A stretch of DNA of 64,000 nt from Pseudoalteromonas rubra (GTDB taxonomy: Bacteria; Pseudomonadota; Gammaproteobacteria; Enterobacterales; Alteromonadaceae), in contig NZ_PNCJ01000005.1 of NCBI RefSeq assembly GCF_005887115.1, positions 620,001-684,000 on the forward strand. The letters run 5' to 3'. A model generated the notes under the pieces. The model was given only the letters and a program-made list of their open reading frames with translations. It had not been told where the DNA came from and did no database searches. Each line of letters begins with the position of its first letter. Position 1 is the stretch's first letter. Below are positions 43,978 to 51,579 of the stretch, in pieces. The translations under genes and the position numbers were made by a program.

Positions 43978-45804
43978 ATGAGCAAGTTAACTGCAATCGC
44001 TACGCTGAGTGCGGCCAGTCTGCTGGTCTTAGTTGGCTGTAGCACCAACCGTCATACCGCTCCTGCCGACCCTATCGACATAACCAAAGAACAAGGTGAT
44101 GTGCCCAAACGGGTATGGCTGGATCAGGGCTGGAGCGAAAAAGTCCGCGAAGATTTCTGGTTCACCGGCCAGGGGTCACAGATCATTCCCTACACCTGGT
44201 TTGTATGGCTGGAACAGGCCGACAGTGAACAGTTGTTTCGCCATGCTGAGCATATGGAATTTCTGCGGTATCTGCCCAGCAAAGCCAGTGAACTGAACCC
44301 GGGCGGCTTACCCATTGGCTTTGCCCTGCACAGTAACCAAAAAACCGGCGAGAACTGGGTCGGTATGACCTGTGCTGCGTGCCATACCAGCCAGATCGAT
44401 TACAACGGCACCAAAATGTTAATCGAAGGTGCTCCCACGCTGGCAAACTTTGTACTGTTTTTCGACCGCCTGGTTGCTGCACTGAACAAAACACTGAATG
44501 ACGATGCCAAATTCAACCGTTTTGCGCTTAACGTATTGGGGTCAAAATACAGCGACAGTAGCAAAGCGAGCCTAAAACAGCGATTACAACAGGTTGCGTT
44601 GCAAACCGCACAACGCCAGGCCGTGAATGCACTGCCTGAGGACTACCCGCAAGACTTTACCAGTTATGCCCGGTTAGATGCGTTTGGCAATATTCAGAAC
44701 GCCGGTACAGCATTTGCGCTCAATGATCTGACCAATAAAAATACCCCGACTGGACCTGTGTCTTATCCTTTCTTATGGGGAACACACCAGTCAGACGTGG
44801 TGCAATGGAATGCTTCAGCCCCGAATACACCGATTGTTGGCCCGCTGGTGCGCAACATAGGAGAAGTCGTTGGGGTGTTTGGCGAATTACAGATAGAAGA
44901 AGCGCCTTTCTGGCAACGTGTATGGGGTAAAAAATTCCGCTACAGCTCAACGGTAGACATGATTGGGCTGGGTAATCTGGAGTCCTGGGTTAAAACCCTG
45001 CGTTCACCCCAGTGGCCACTTGAACACCTTCCTGCCATAGATACGCAAAAAGCAGCCAAGGGGGGATTACTTTATAAACAAGCCTGTGCCAGTTGCCACC
45101 AGCTGATCCCGCGGGAAAAAGAGCATCTCAATTATATCGCGAACCAAACCCTGGTTTCTGAGCTGGGCACAGATCCGGTAACAGCCAATAACGCCTCGTG
45201 TCATATGGCGAAAACATTGATTCTGGAAGGCACCAAAGAACGCATTCTGATCGGCAGTAAGTTTCAGGCCATCGACAATGCCATCGATGTGCCTGTCAAT
45301 GGTGTGGTTGGCTTGGTTTTAGAAGATTTACCAACGGCGCTGAAGGCGGGCAATATTCCTGAAAGAACAGGCACAGACGGGCAGAAAATCTCGGTTGTAA
45401 AAGAGTTGGAAAACCTCATCGTGCAACACCTGAAAGCACGGGGAAAACGTGCCGATGCAGTGGAAACCGATTGTGTTGATGGTGTGCTTGATGGCGCCGT
45501 TTACAAGGGTCGTCCGCTCAATGGGATCTGGGCCACTGCGCCTTACCTGCATAATGGCTCAGTACCCAACCTATACGAATTGATGAAAAAGCCCGAAGAG
45601 CGCGTCACTGAGTTTTGGGTCGGCAGTCGTGAATTCGACCCGGTCAATGTGGGCTATGTCACCACACAAGGACTGAACAAGTTCAGGGTAAAAGCCAGCA
45701 ATGGCCAGATTATGCCCGGTAACTCCAATCTGGGCCACAGTTACGGCACTGAGTTTAGTGACGAGGAAAAGTGGCAAATCATCGAGTTTATGAAAACCTT
45801 GTGA
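43978..45804 (+). CDS. RoxA-like dihaem cytochrome c lipoprotein
   Basis: A lipobox LVGC gives acylated Cys21. Two c-type haem motifs are visible: CAACH at 132-136 and CASCH at 370-374. A MauG/RoxA-type stretch follows (GIWATAPYLHNGSVPNLYEL near 505). Spacing, size (608 residues) and these motifs resemble rubber oxygenase RoxA and related dihaem cytochromes, which cleave isoprenoid double bonds to aldehydes. Other relatives are peroxidases or have no known role. The aldehyde dehydrogenase gene just upstream would fit removal of an aldehyde product. A lipid anchor suggests outer-membrane or periplasmic location. Confidence 0.85.
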   Translation: MSKLTAIATLSAASLLVLVGCSTNRHTAPADPIDITKEQGDVPKRVWLDQGWSEKVREDFWFTGQGSQIIPYTWFVWLEQADSEQLFRHAEHMEFLRYLPSKASELNPGGLPIGFALHSNQKTGENWVGMTCAACHTSQIDYNGTKMLIEGAPTLANFVLFFDRLVAALNKTLNDDAKFNRFALNVLGSKYSDSSKASLKQRLQQVALQTAQRQAVNALPEDYPQDFTSYARLDAFGNIQNAGTAFALNDLTNKNTPTGPVSYPFLWGTHQSDVVQWNASAPNTPIVGPLVRNIGEVVGVFGELQIEEAPFWQRVWGKKFRYSSTVDMIGLGNLESWVKTLRSPQWPLEHLPAIDTQKAAKGGLLYKQACASCHQLIPREKEHLNYIANQTLVSELGTDPVTANNASCHMAKTLILEGTKERILIGSKFQAIDNAIDVPVNGVVGLVLEDLPTALKAGNIPERTGTDGQKISVVKELENLIVQHLKARGKRADAVETDCVDGVLDGAVYKGRPLNGIWATAPYLHNGSVPNLYELMKKPEERVTEFWVGSREFDPVNVGYVTTQGLNKFRVKASNGQIMPGNSNLGHSYGTEFSDEEKWQIIEFMKTL

Positions 45805-46151
45805 TAAACGCTTCTGCGCACTAACGAATGAACGTCGCTATTTGCCAGGGGAACCACCCGGTTGCCCTGTCTATATTTCATCGCGATCACCAATAAAAAC
45901 ATATTAATGCTGCTTGATTTTACACTGTTGATATAAATGTATACTCACTTACATCTGACTATTCTGAACACCAAACGTCCCCACCGGAAAATCAACGGGT
46001 TTATATTAAACAATCTCAATTGTACTTCCCTGTTCGATGCGTTAGGTTTTGTTCCTAAAATAAATTGGTTCTGATTTGTTAGGTTTTCAACGAGCCAGGT
46101 CCCAATCCGGATGTACTGCATCGACATAAAACCGAGTAATTTAAGGAAAAT
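45805..46151. other. Intergenic region between cytochrome and OpgC-like genes
   Basis: It holds a hairpin just after the cytochrome gene (listed separately) and AT-rich DNA before the OpgC-like gene. The start at 46152 has AAGGAAAAT before it. I see no small gene here. Confidence 0.5.
45846..45869 (+). terminator. Probable terminator after the cytochrome gene
   Basis: Arms of ten bases (45846-45855 and 45860-45869) pair with one G-G mismatch around a 4-base loop; a T-rich stretch follows. It lies about 40 bp after the stop. Confidence 0.5.
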
Positions 46152-47267
46152 ATGAGCCGAGATTTAACCTACGATGGCCTTCGAGGCTGGCTGCTTATCA
46201 TCATTGCCTGCAACCATCTGTTTGGTAGCTTTGTCACTCAGTTTACCCGTACTCCGCTGGGGTTTGTGTCTGCTGCCGAGGGGTTTGTGTTTTTGTCTGG
46301 TTTTGTTGCTTATCTGGTGTATGGGCGACTGGCTGGTGATAGCAAAACGATGCAGCACAAAATATGGCGCCGCTGTTGGGTGATTTACGGGTTTCATCTG
46401 AGCGCAATTGTGCTGTGCTTTTCACTGGTGGCCTTGTTTCCTATGTATATCCCACAGTGGTCTGATTTTTTTAATGCTGCCAACTGGTTTAGCAATCCCA
46501 TCCAAAGTGCTTTGTCTGCCACCTTACTGCTGGAACACCCAGGTTTTCACGATATTCTGATCCTCTACCTGGTGCCTATGGTGTTTCTGCCTTTTGCTAT
46601 TCAGGCACTTAAACAAGGTAAAGTGTGGTATGTCATCACAACTTCCTTTTTAGTCTGGTTGCTGGCTCAATTTGTCACGGCAGAGTTTTTAGCGCCGCCG
46701 TTTCGCCGGGTGTTTAGCGATATTACATTGAACGTCAGCCATTTTGATCCCTTCGCCTGGCAGATTTACTTTTATATGGGCGTGGTGCTCAGCTATCTGA
46801 AGTTTGATAAGGGCCATAGCTTTACGTTCATACCTGTGGTGCGGGTAATACTACTCAGTGGTGTGGGCTTCTTTTTTGTTGTTAAACATTTCTACCCTCA
46901 ACTGATGCAACCCTATTTTGCTGGCCACGGCAGCGCTTCATTACTTTATCAGCTTAACCTGCTATTGAGCGCCTATCTGATAATGCTGCTAATGCGTCGT
47001 TTTTCGTGGTTCTTTACACTCAGGTACCCGGTGTTTCTTGGTCAGCATGCCCTGCCCGTTTTTGCCTTCCACTGTGTAGTGATTTACTTTCTGCTGCCCT
47101 GGAGTCATACATATACCATCACTCAGTGGTATTGGGATCTGCTGGTTTGTATAGGTTTTGCGGGCCTGCTTGCAATTCCGGCTAAGCTGGACCAGTACTG
47201 GCGAAGGTATCGCAGCAAGCACAATAATAAGGTAAACATCGTGAGCCGGATTAATAAATCATACTAA
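46152..47267 (+). CDS. OpgC-like membrane acyltransferase
   Basis: The 371-residue protein has about ten membrane helices and the family's opening: RDLTYDGLRGWLLI, then FVSAAEGFVFLSGFVAYLVYGRLA. OpgC proteins add succinyl groups to periplasmic glucans. The usual opgGH partners are absent here, so the acceptor could be another glycan. It is an inner-membrane enzyme with an unknown acyl donor. Confidence 0.8.
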   Translation: MSRDLTYDGLRGWLLIIIACNHLFGSFVTQFTRTPLGFVSAAEGFVFLSGFVAYLVYGRLAGDSKTMQHKIWRRCWVIYGFHLSAIVLCFSLVALFPMYIPQWSDFFNAANWFSNPIQSALSATLLLEHPGFHDILILYLVPMVFLPFAIQALKQGKVWYVITTSFLVWLLAQFVTAEFLAPPFRRVFSDITLNVSHFDPFAWQIYFYMGVVLSYLKFDKGHSFTFIPVVRVILLSGVGFFFVVKHFYPQLMQPYFAGHGSASLLYQLNLLLSAYLIMLLMRRFSWFFTLRYPVFLGQHALPVFAFHCVVIYFLLPWSHTYTITQWYWDLLVCIGFAGLLAIPAKLDQYWRRYRSKHNNKVNIVSRINKSY

Positions 47268-47405
47268 CTAAATCAAACACATCCTGGGTAATAAATTTCA
47301 CAAAAAACCATAAAAAAACCTTAAAATTGACAAATACATCCAGTTTAAATTACATTAATTTCGCTCACCGAGCATTTTACAATAAAAATTTAAAGGAATA
47401 TGATA

Positions 47406-47612
47406 ATGAAATTAGGTCTAAAGAAGAAAAGCTTCAAGTCTCTCAGCACTGATAATAAAAAACTACCAAATAATGCAACACCCGCTGTAGCAGGCGGCGC
47501 CTTGACAGATTACTGCTCAAATCACTGCTTTACCTACGCAGTGCACAATTGCGACAGCAACAGACACTCACATAATCAAGCGACTGAATGTTGTGCCTCT
47601 GCCTGGTGCTAA
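47406..47612 (+). CDS. Lanthipeptide-like RiPP precursor peptide (orphan)
   Basis: The 68-residue peptide starts MKLGLKKKSFKSLSTDNKK, a basic leader of the kind found on class I lanthipeptide precursors, and continues to TPAVAGG, a double-glycine-type cleavage point. The following 37 residues have six cysteines and many Ser/Thr (DYCSNHC, HNCDSN, ECCASAWC), enough for several thioether or disulphide rings. The start at 47406 is chosen because AAAGGA has the better spacing there than for the ATG at 47400. TTGACA at 47327 could be a -35 box. No LanB, LanC, LanM or export gene is in the window. Confidence 0.75.
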   Translation: MKLGLKKKSFKSLSTDNKKLPNNATPAVAGGALTDYCSNHCFTYAVHNCDSNRHSHNQATECCASAWC

Positions 47613-47658
47613 TTACCGGTTCCAGATGAACGTCTGAACTGTCAGATGTTTAAACCAT

Positions 47659-47682
47659 AAAACCAGACTGCGGTCTGGTTTT
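47659..47682 (+). terminator. Strong terminator of the precursor gene
   Basis: AAAACCAGAC and GTCTGGTTTT form a perfect 10-bp stem with a 4-base loop, the last four bases being the T-run. It lies about 46 bp after the precursor stop and before the convergent XRE regulator gene, and would work in both directions. Confidence 0.8.
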
Positions 47683-47722
47683 CATTTTAATCAAACACCA
47701 AAGCGGATCACTTGGCGGTGAC

Positions 47723-48034
47723 TCAATCGGATAAGCAACTTACTTCCTGCTCATGCCCCAGGTTACCCTTCTCGACAGCACCACGTTGGGCAAACAGCAT
47801 ACCCGGGCAGGAAAAGTCATCACCAAACATCAGATATAACTCGTATACATGCTCTATGGTCATCACTGAGCGACCCGATTCAAAATTACTGATGGTGGAC
47901 TGATCAACATTGAGCTTGGCGGCCAGCTGAGCCTGTGAAAGCTTGTTCTTATGCCTTAACTGTCGCAAATTACATTGTAACCTGACCATCAGTTTATTGA
48001 TCCTTTGCTTTCTGCCAAATGCATCATTTTTCAT
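47723..48034 (-). CDS. XRE-family regulator
   Basis: From the ATG at 48034 (AAGGA site upstream) the protein is about 103 residues. A Cro/C1-type helix-turn-helix spans about 20-75 (LRHKNKLSQAQLAAKLNVDQ, STISNFESGRSVM). A short C-terminal part has cysteines (DFSCPGMLF, VSCLSD). It is convergent with the precursor gene and could control this accessory locus. Confidence 0.85.
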   Translation of the reverse strand: MKNDAFGRKQRINKLMVRLQCNLRQLRHKNKLSQAQLAAKLNVDQSTISNFESGRSVMTIEHVYELYLMFGDDFSCPGMLFAQRGAVEKGNLGHEQEVSCLSD

Positions 48035-48433
48035 ACTCGAATCCTTATCACCTTTACTCTGCCAGCTGACCCTACACGGATTTACGCAGTCCAATTTCAA
48101 CCATGACAACACACATGTTGTTTTGCATGCACGCCAGACGTCATTAACCGCTTATATGCATTGCTTGTCCAAAGTGCTGCGTGAGTACTGTCATCCCAAT
48201 ATTTAATTAAAAGCCGCTTAATGTAACCAATCTGTTGACCTTTTTAACAATTGGAAATATCGTGTAACGCACAGTCCCGCACGGCTGTTGCATCGGTATA
48301 GGTCAGGTACTCTAACTTAAGCCAGATTGACATGTTCCCTTTTTGTATTAACATTGCGACTTTCTTGTTAAGATTATGTTCATTCGAATGTGGAAAAGTC
48401 TCCGCATTACAATAAAAAAAGGAAAATAAGGAC
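48035..48433. other. Divergent gap between two XRE-type regulators
   Basis: This 399-bp region separates the minus-strand XRE gene and the plus-strand small HTH gene and should hold both promoters. CATTCGAATG near 48381 is a perfect 10-bp palindrome that could be an operator. I see no gene I can support here; a 92-codon reading frame on the minus strand overlaps the HTH gene and lacks any recognisable feature. Confidence 0.5.
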
Positions 48434-48691
48434 GTGATTGATGGCGATGATTTAAAGGCAATGAGAAAAAATGCCGGCATATCACAGGAGCTGATGGCCA
48501 GAAAGTTGGAGTGCGACCGCAAAACAATCAGTAACTATGAGCAGGGCGTCAGCGACATTAAGTCTAAACAGCTGTTTCGCTGGCTGATGCTATGCAAAAT
48601 AGATACACGCTCTTTACTTAATGAAATCAGACAAATTAGTGGCAGTTTAAACCGCTATGATGCGTCAAAGTTACAGGATGACGAAAAATGA
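48434..48691 (+). CDS. Small XRE-type DNA-binding protein
   Basis: The 85-residue protein holds one helix-turn-helix (MRKNAGISQELMARKLECDR, KTISNYEQGVSDI). The start is probably GTG at 48434 with GGA about 10 bases before it; an ATG nine codons on is possible. Its stop overlaps the start of the YKPPR-repeat protein (ATGA), so both are made from one mRNA. It likely regulates this short operon. Confidence 0.82.
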   Translation: MIDGDDLKAMRKNAGISQELMARKLECDRKTISNYEQGVSDIKSKQLFRWLMLCKIDTRSLLNEIRQISGSLNRYDASKLQDDEK

Positions 48692-49389
48692 AAAAGATAC
48701 GCCCACTTACACTTCTAACTAAATTGGCTTCTCTGGTAAAACTAACTGGTCGAAATATGGGTCGAGACCAGAGTAACGATAATAGCTTATCTGGTGGGCA
48801 AGAGCTGTTGGTGACGGGTTGCGGACCCTACCGACCTGATAAACCACGTGCTAAAGGGCCATATAAACCAGTCAGGCCGGGAGCTTGTGAGGTTAATGCA
48901 GTGCAAGTTCTTTCTGAAAATTTAAGTGTGGGAGTAATGGGTGGAACTACAGCAAAGACACCGCCTCGATCTATGGCAACAGGTATATATCAGGTGTCTT
49001 CGCTTAAAACAGAAAATATACATAAGCTTTCCAAGCGCACATGTAGCTCAATATCTGGCAGTACAGGATATAAGCCACCCAGAGCCAAAGTTGCTAGCTT
49101 ATTGAATGACACCAAGCCTGACTATTCAAAAAATGGCCTAAATTCAAAAAGAATAAAGATTGATATTTGCACTTATATATCCGGAGGCACTACAGACTAC
49201 AAACCACCAAGAGTAGCGAGAGAGTTATCTGCCCCAACCTTTCCTAAAAACTCTACTGCTAGCCAAGAACTGACTCTAAAAATGTGTAATTGTATATATG
49301 GTGGAAGCGGAGCATACAAACCTCCTAGAGTTGCTCGAATACACATCGACTCAGATCCCATTATTCCGGTAGAAAGTTCTCAAGGATAG
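48688..49389 (+). CDS. Protein with repeated YKPPR motifs, function unknown
   Basis: The 233-residue product contains imperfect repeats of about 45-50 residues, each ending in a glycine-rich turn and a basic, proline-rich motif: SGSTGYKPPRAK, SGGTTDYKPPRVAR and YGGSGAYKPPRVAR, plus a diverged one (MGGTTAKTPPRSM) and an N-terminal relative (GPYRPDKPRAKGPYKPVRP). A cysteine or pair precedes most (RTCSSIS, DICTYIS, MCNCIYG). No signal peptide is evident. I know no such family. The repeats could be several small peptides in one precursor, or a repeated binding surface. It is translationally coupled to the HTH gene and followed after 3 bp by a membrane protein. Base composition is AT-rich. Confidence 0.75.
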   Translation: MKKIRPLTLLTKLASLVKLTGRNMGRDQSNDNSLSGGQELLVTGCGPYRPDKPRAKGPYKPVRPGACEVNAVQVLSENLSVGVMGGTTAKTPPRSMATGIYQVSSLKTENIHKLSKRTCSSISGSTGYKPPRAKVASLLNDTKPDYSKNGLNSKRIKIDICTYISGGTTDYKPPRVARELSAPTFPKNSTASQELTLKMCNCIYGGSGAYKPPRVARIHIDSDPIIPVESSQG

Positions 49390-49392
49390 TAA

Positions 49393-49992
49393 ATGAAACT
49401 CTCAAACCTAATTTTAATTAGCATCGTCGCAATGGCAATTTTCTATATTCAATTGTGGAATCCCACAATTGTAACACCGCTGTACTTGATTCTTTTAGGT
49501 GCAGGAATTGTATATGGTCACTATAAAAAAGATATAAATATGACTCATATATCCAGTTTTATCTTTATTTTGACGGCGCTTTCACCTGTCATATTTGAAA
49601 CCGGACTAATCGACTACATGACACCTGCTGAAAACAAACTATTACAAGGAACAATGATCTATGGGATTCAGTTATTAATTAGTTTAGCAATCGTAATAGT
49701 ATTGATTTTCAGAGTGCAGCTCTCCAGGAAATTATCCAAATCACCTAACATACAGCTCACTCACTTCGATGGTGTTTTCCACTGGCTCTATATTTACACT
49801 TCGTTCATTTATTTGCTTGCGCTATTAGAAAACATCGCCTGGTCTTACTTCGAATTGAAATCCTGGACCTTTATCTATGATAATTTTGAAGGATTAATCT
49901 ATATCGCCTGGGCACTGTGTTGTGGCGCATTGCTGACTATGATGATTCTGTCCGCAAGAGAAGGTGGTACGCAGGCTTCCCGCGCATCTTAA
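49393..49992 (+). CDS. Membrane protein of the YKPPR locus
   Basis: The 199-residue protein has about six membrane helices (near 5-22, 27-42, 52-72, 86-108, 128-148, 165-190) and no recognisable motif. It starts 3 bp after the repeat protein and ends before a strong terminator, so it is the third gene of the HTH/repeat/membrane operon. It may export, anchor or protect against the repeat protein; this is inference from position only. Confidence 0.75.
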   Translation: MKLSNLILISIVAMAIFYIQLWNPTIVTPLYLILLGAGIVYGHYKKDINMTHISSFIFILTALSPVIFETGLIDYMTPAENKLLQGTMIYGIQLLISLAIVIVLIFRVQLSRKLSKSPNIQLTHFDGVFHWLYIYTSFIYLLALLENIAWSYFELKSWTFIYDNFEGLIYIAWALCCGALLTMMILSAREGGTQASRAS

Positions 49993-50015
49993 TTGACTTT
50001 TAAAATACTATCGCC

Positions 50016-50051
50016 AAATGCCAGTCAGCAAAACTGACTGGCATTTTTTGT
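50016..50051 (+). terminator. Strong terminator after the YKPPR operon
   Basis: A perfect 13-bp stem (AAATGCCAGTCAG against CTGACTGGCATTT) with a 5-base loop is followed by a T-run. It also precedes the 3' end of the convergent LysR gene, so it can serve both. Confidence 0.88.
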
Positions 50052-50058
50052 GCGCCCT

Positions 50059-50985
50059 CTAGCTTGCATGCACCCGCTTTATTTCTTCTATCAGTGCCTC
50101 AGCCAGAGGTGAGGCGCTATTGCTTTTTGACGTGATCAGCATCACCGGGATCTGATAGGCGTATTTTTCTGGCTGTATGGCTCTGAACATCCCTTTGTCG
50201 ACCCAGTAGCTGGCGTAATGCTCAGGCAGGTAACCTATAAACTCGCCGGACAGTATTAAGTGGGCAATGCCTTCGTCATGATAGGCAATGGCACTATTCT
50301 GATAGTTAAGGCCATCGTTGCGCACTTCTTTATCGCGCAGGTAGTTACTGGTGATCACCTCGGCCTCGGCAAGTAATGCCTCTAATTCGGCGTTACCCTT
50401 CCCGGTTTTACTCTTGTCACTTTCCACCAAATCAAACAAAGGGTGACCCTGCGCACAATATAAATAGTTGTACTCATTGTGTAGCGGATAATAATCCAAA
50501 CCGCGTAGCTGATGGCGGCTCACACCCAGCCCAACCAGAGAACGGCCATTGACCACTGAGGTTTCGACTTCGCGGGCTTCACACACATGAATATCAAACT
50601 GAATATTGCCACCGCGGGCTTTGAGCGCCGAAATAGCGCGTGCTAAACCGCAACGGGGATCGCTGACCATAGTATCTATGGTGGCAATGGTCACTCGCCC
50701 CGAAAGTTCATTTTTAGAACTGGCCACAGTGCTGGCAAAAGCCTCACACTGTTGCAGCAGCTCCAGCGATGCCTGATAAGTCACCCTGCCCGGCTCAGTC
50801 AGCTCAAAGCCGCTGCGCCCGCGTTTGCATAATTTCAGGCCCAGTCGCACTTCCAGATCCGACAGGTGCGAACTAATGGTCGAACGACCGATGTTCAGGC
50901 GCGACTCTGCGGCTGACAGTCCGCCACATTCTACTATGGCGACAAAGATCCGCAGCAGCCTTAAATCAACGTCTTGTACCTGCAC
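50059..50985 (-). CDS. LysR-family transcription regulator
   Basis: The N-terminal helix-turn-helix is typical (LRIFVAIVECGGLSAAESRL, NIGRSTISSHLSDLEVRLGL) and the substrate-binding domain follows from about 90. It lies divergent to hutH-hutU, separated by a repeat-rich gap of nearly 600 bp, and is a candidate regulator of them. HutC, the usual repressor, is not in the window. The effector is unknown. Confidence 0.88.
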   Translation of the reverse strand: MQVQDVDLRLLRIFVAIVECGGLSAAESRLNIGRSTISSHLSDLEVRLGLKLCKRGRSGFELTEPGRVTYQASLELLQQCEAFASTVASSKNELSGRVTIATIDTMVSDPRCGLARAISALKARGGNIQFDIHVCEAREVETSVVNGRSLVGLGVSRHQLRGLDYYPLHNEYNYLYCAQGHPLFDLVESDKSKTGKGNAELEALLAEAEVITSNYLRDKEVRNDGLNYQNSAIAYHDEGIAHLILSGEFIGYLPEHYASYWVDKGMFRAIQPEKYAYQIPVMLITSKSNSASPLAEALIEEIKRVHAS

Positions 50986-51043
50986 GCGTATTTACCTCTT
51001 TTGGTTTATGGCTTGTAATGCTCCGGCCCACTCTATTTCTTTC

Positions 51044-51105
51044 GTCAGATTTAACACCCAAGTTGCCGGCTGGTAGATCCCGCATCAAGTGCGGGATGAC
51101 CGGAG
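51044..51105. repeat. 62-bp repeat, copy 1, REP-like
   Basis: This copy matches 51256-51317 with one mismatch. It includes the palindrome ATCCCGCA-N5-TGCGGGAT, the style of short intergenic palindromic repeats common in marine gammaproteobacteria. Confidence 0.75.
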
Positions 51106-51213
51106 TTGGATGCGAGATGACAGGATGTACAGACTAATTGCATCGTATAAGTGCAGCCATTAAATTCATTCACCATCTGAACTAAAGCGAAAGACTCACC
51201 CTCGACTTCCGTC

Positions 51214-51234
51214 ATCCCGGCCTTGAGCCGGGAT
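51214..51234. repeat. REP-like palindrome between the two long repeats
   Basis: ATCCCGGC and GCCGGGAT pair around CTTGA. It is related in style to the palindrome inside the 62-bp copies and may derive from the same element family. Confidence 0.65.
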
Positions 51235-51255
51235 CCACCCCCAGACTATTCAGCC

Positions 51256-51317
51256 GTCAGGTTTAACACCCAAGTTGCCGGCTGGTAGATCCCGCATCAA
51301 GTGCGGGATGACCGGAG
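51256..51317. repeat. 62-bp repeat, copy 2, REP-like
   Basis: This second copy starts 212 bp after the first, with one mismatch. It is followed by two more partial copies of the end GTGCGGGATGACCGGAG, so the tail has expanded in tandem. Confidence 0.75.
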
Positions 51318-51439
51318 AGGGTGCGGGATGACCGGAGTGGAATGTCCGGTGTTGGGTGCTGAATTACCAGAGTTGAGTGTGGGATGACCTAGGTTAAACG
51401 TACGCTGTTCAACCAAAACAACACCTCTTACTCGCCCAA

Positions 51440-51466
51440 ACTTTTAGTTCGATACTTTTAGTTCGA
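51440..51466. promoter_or_regulatory. Tandem 13-bp direct repeat upstream of hutH
   Basis: ACTTTTAGTTCGA occurs twice with one base between (51440-51452 and 51454-51466), a period of 14 bp, about 115-140 bp before the hutH start. It may be an operator for the divergent LysR protein or another regulator. It lies downstream of the REP-like cluster and is unrelated to it. Confidence 0.45.
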
Positions 51467-51579
51467 AAATATCGGAATGAATTACGATAATTATGCATTT
51501 ATAAAACAACTACAGCAAGTTAGGATTGCGGGATAAAAACACCATCTGCATGTAACAAGATGATATTTAGGAGAATAAA

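Noticed and set aside
47327..47355. Full -35/-10 promoter for the RiPP-like precursor
   Set aside because: TTGACA is exact, but no -10 hexamer with good match lies at 16-18 bp spacing.
48244..48522. A 92-codon minus-strand frame between the two XRE genes
   Set aside because: It overlaps the small HTH gene and has no recognisable domain, signal or ribosome site.
51044..51380. Possible CRISPR array from the repeated sequences before hutH
   Set aside because: Only two full copies, with palindromes typical of REP elements and no regular spacers or cas genes.
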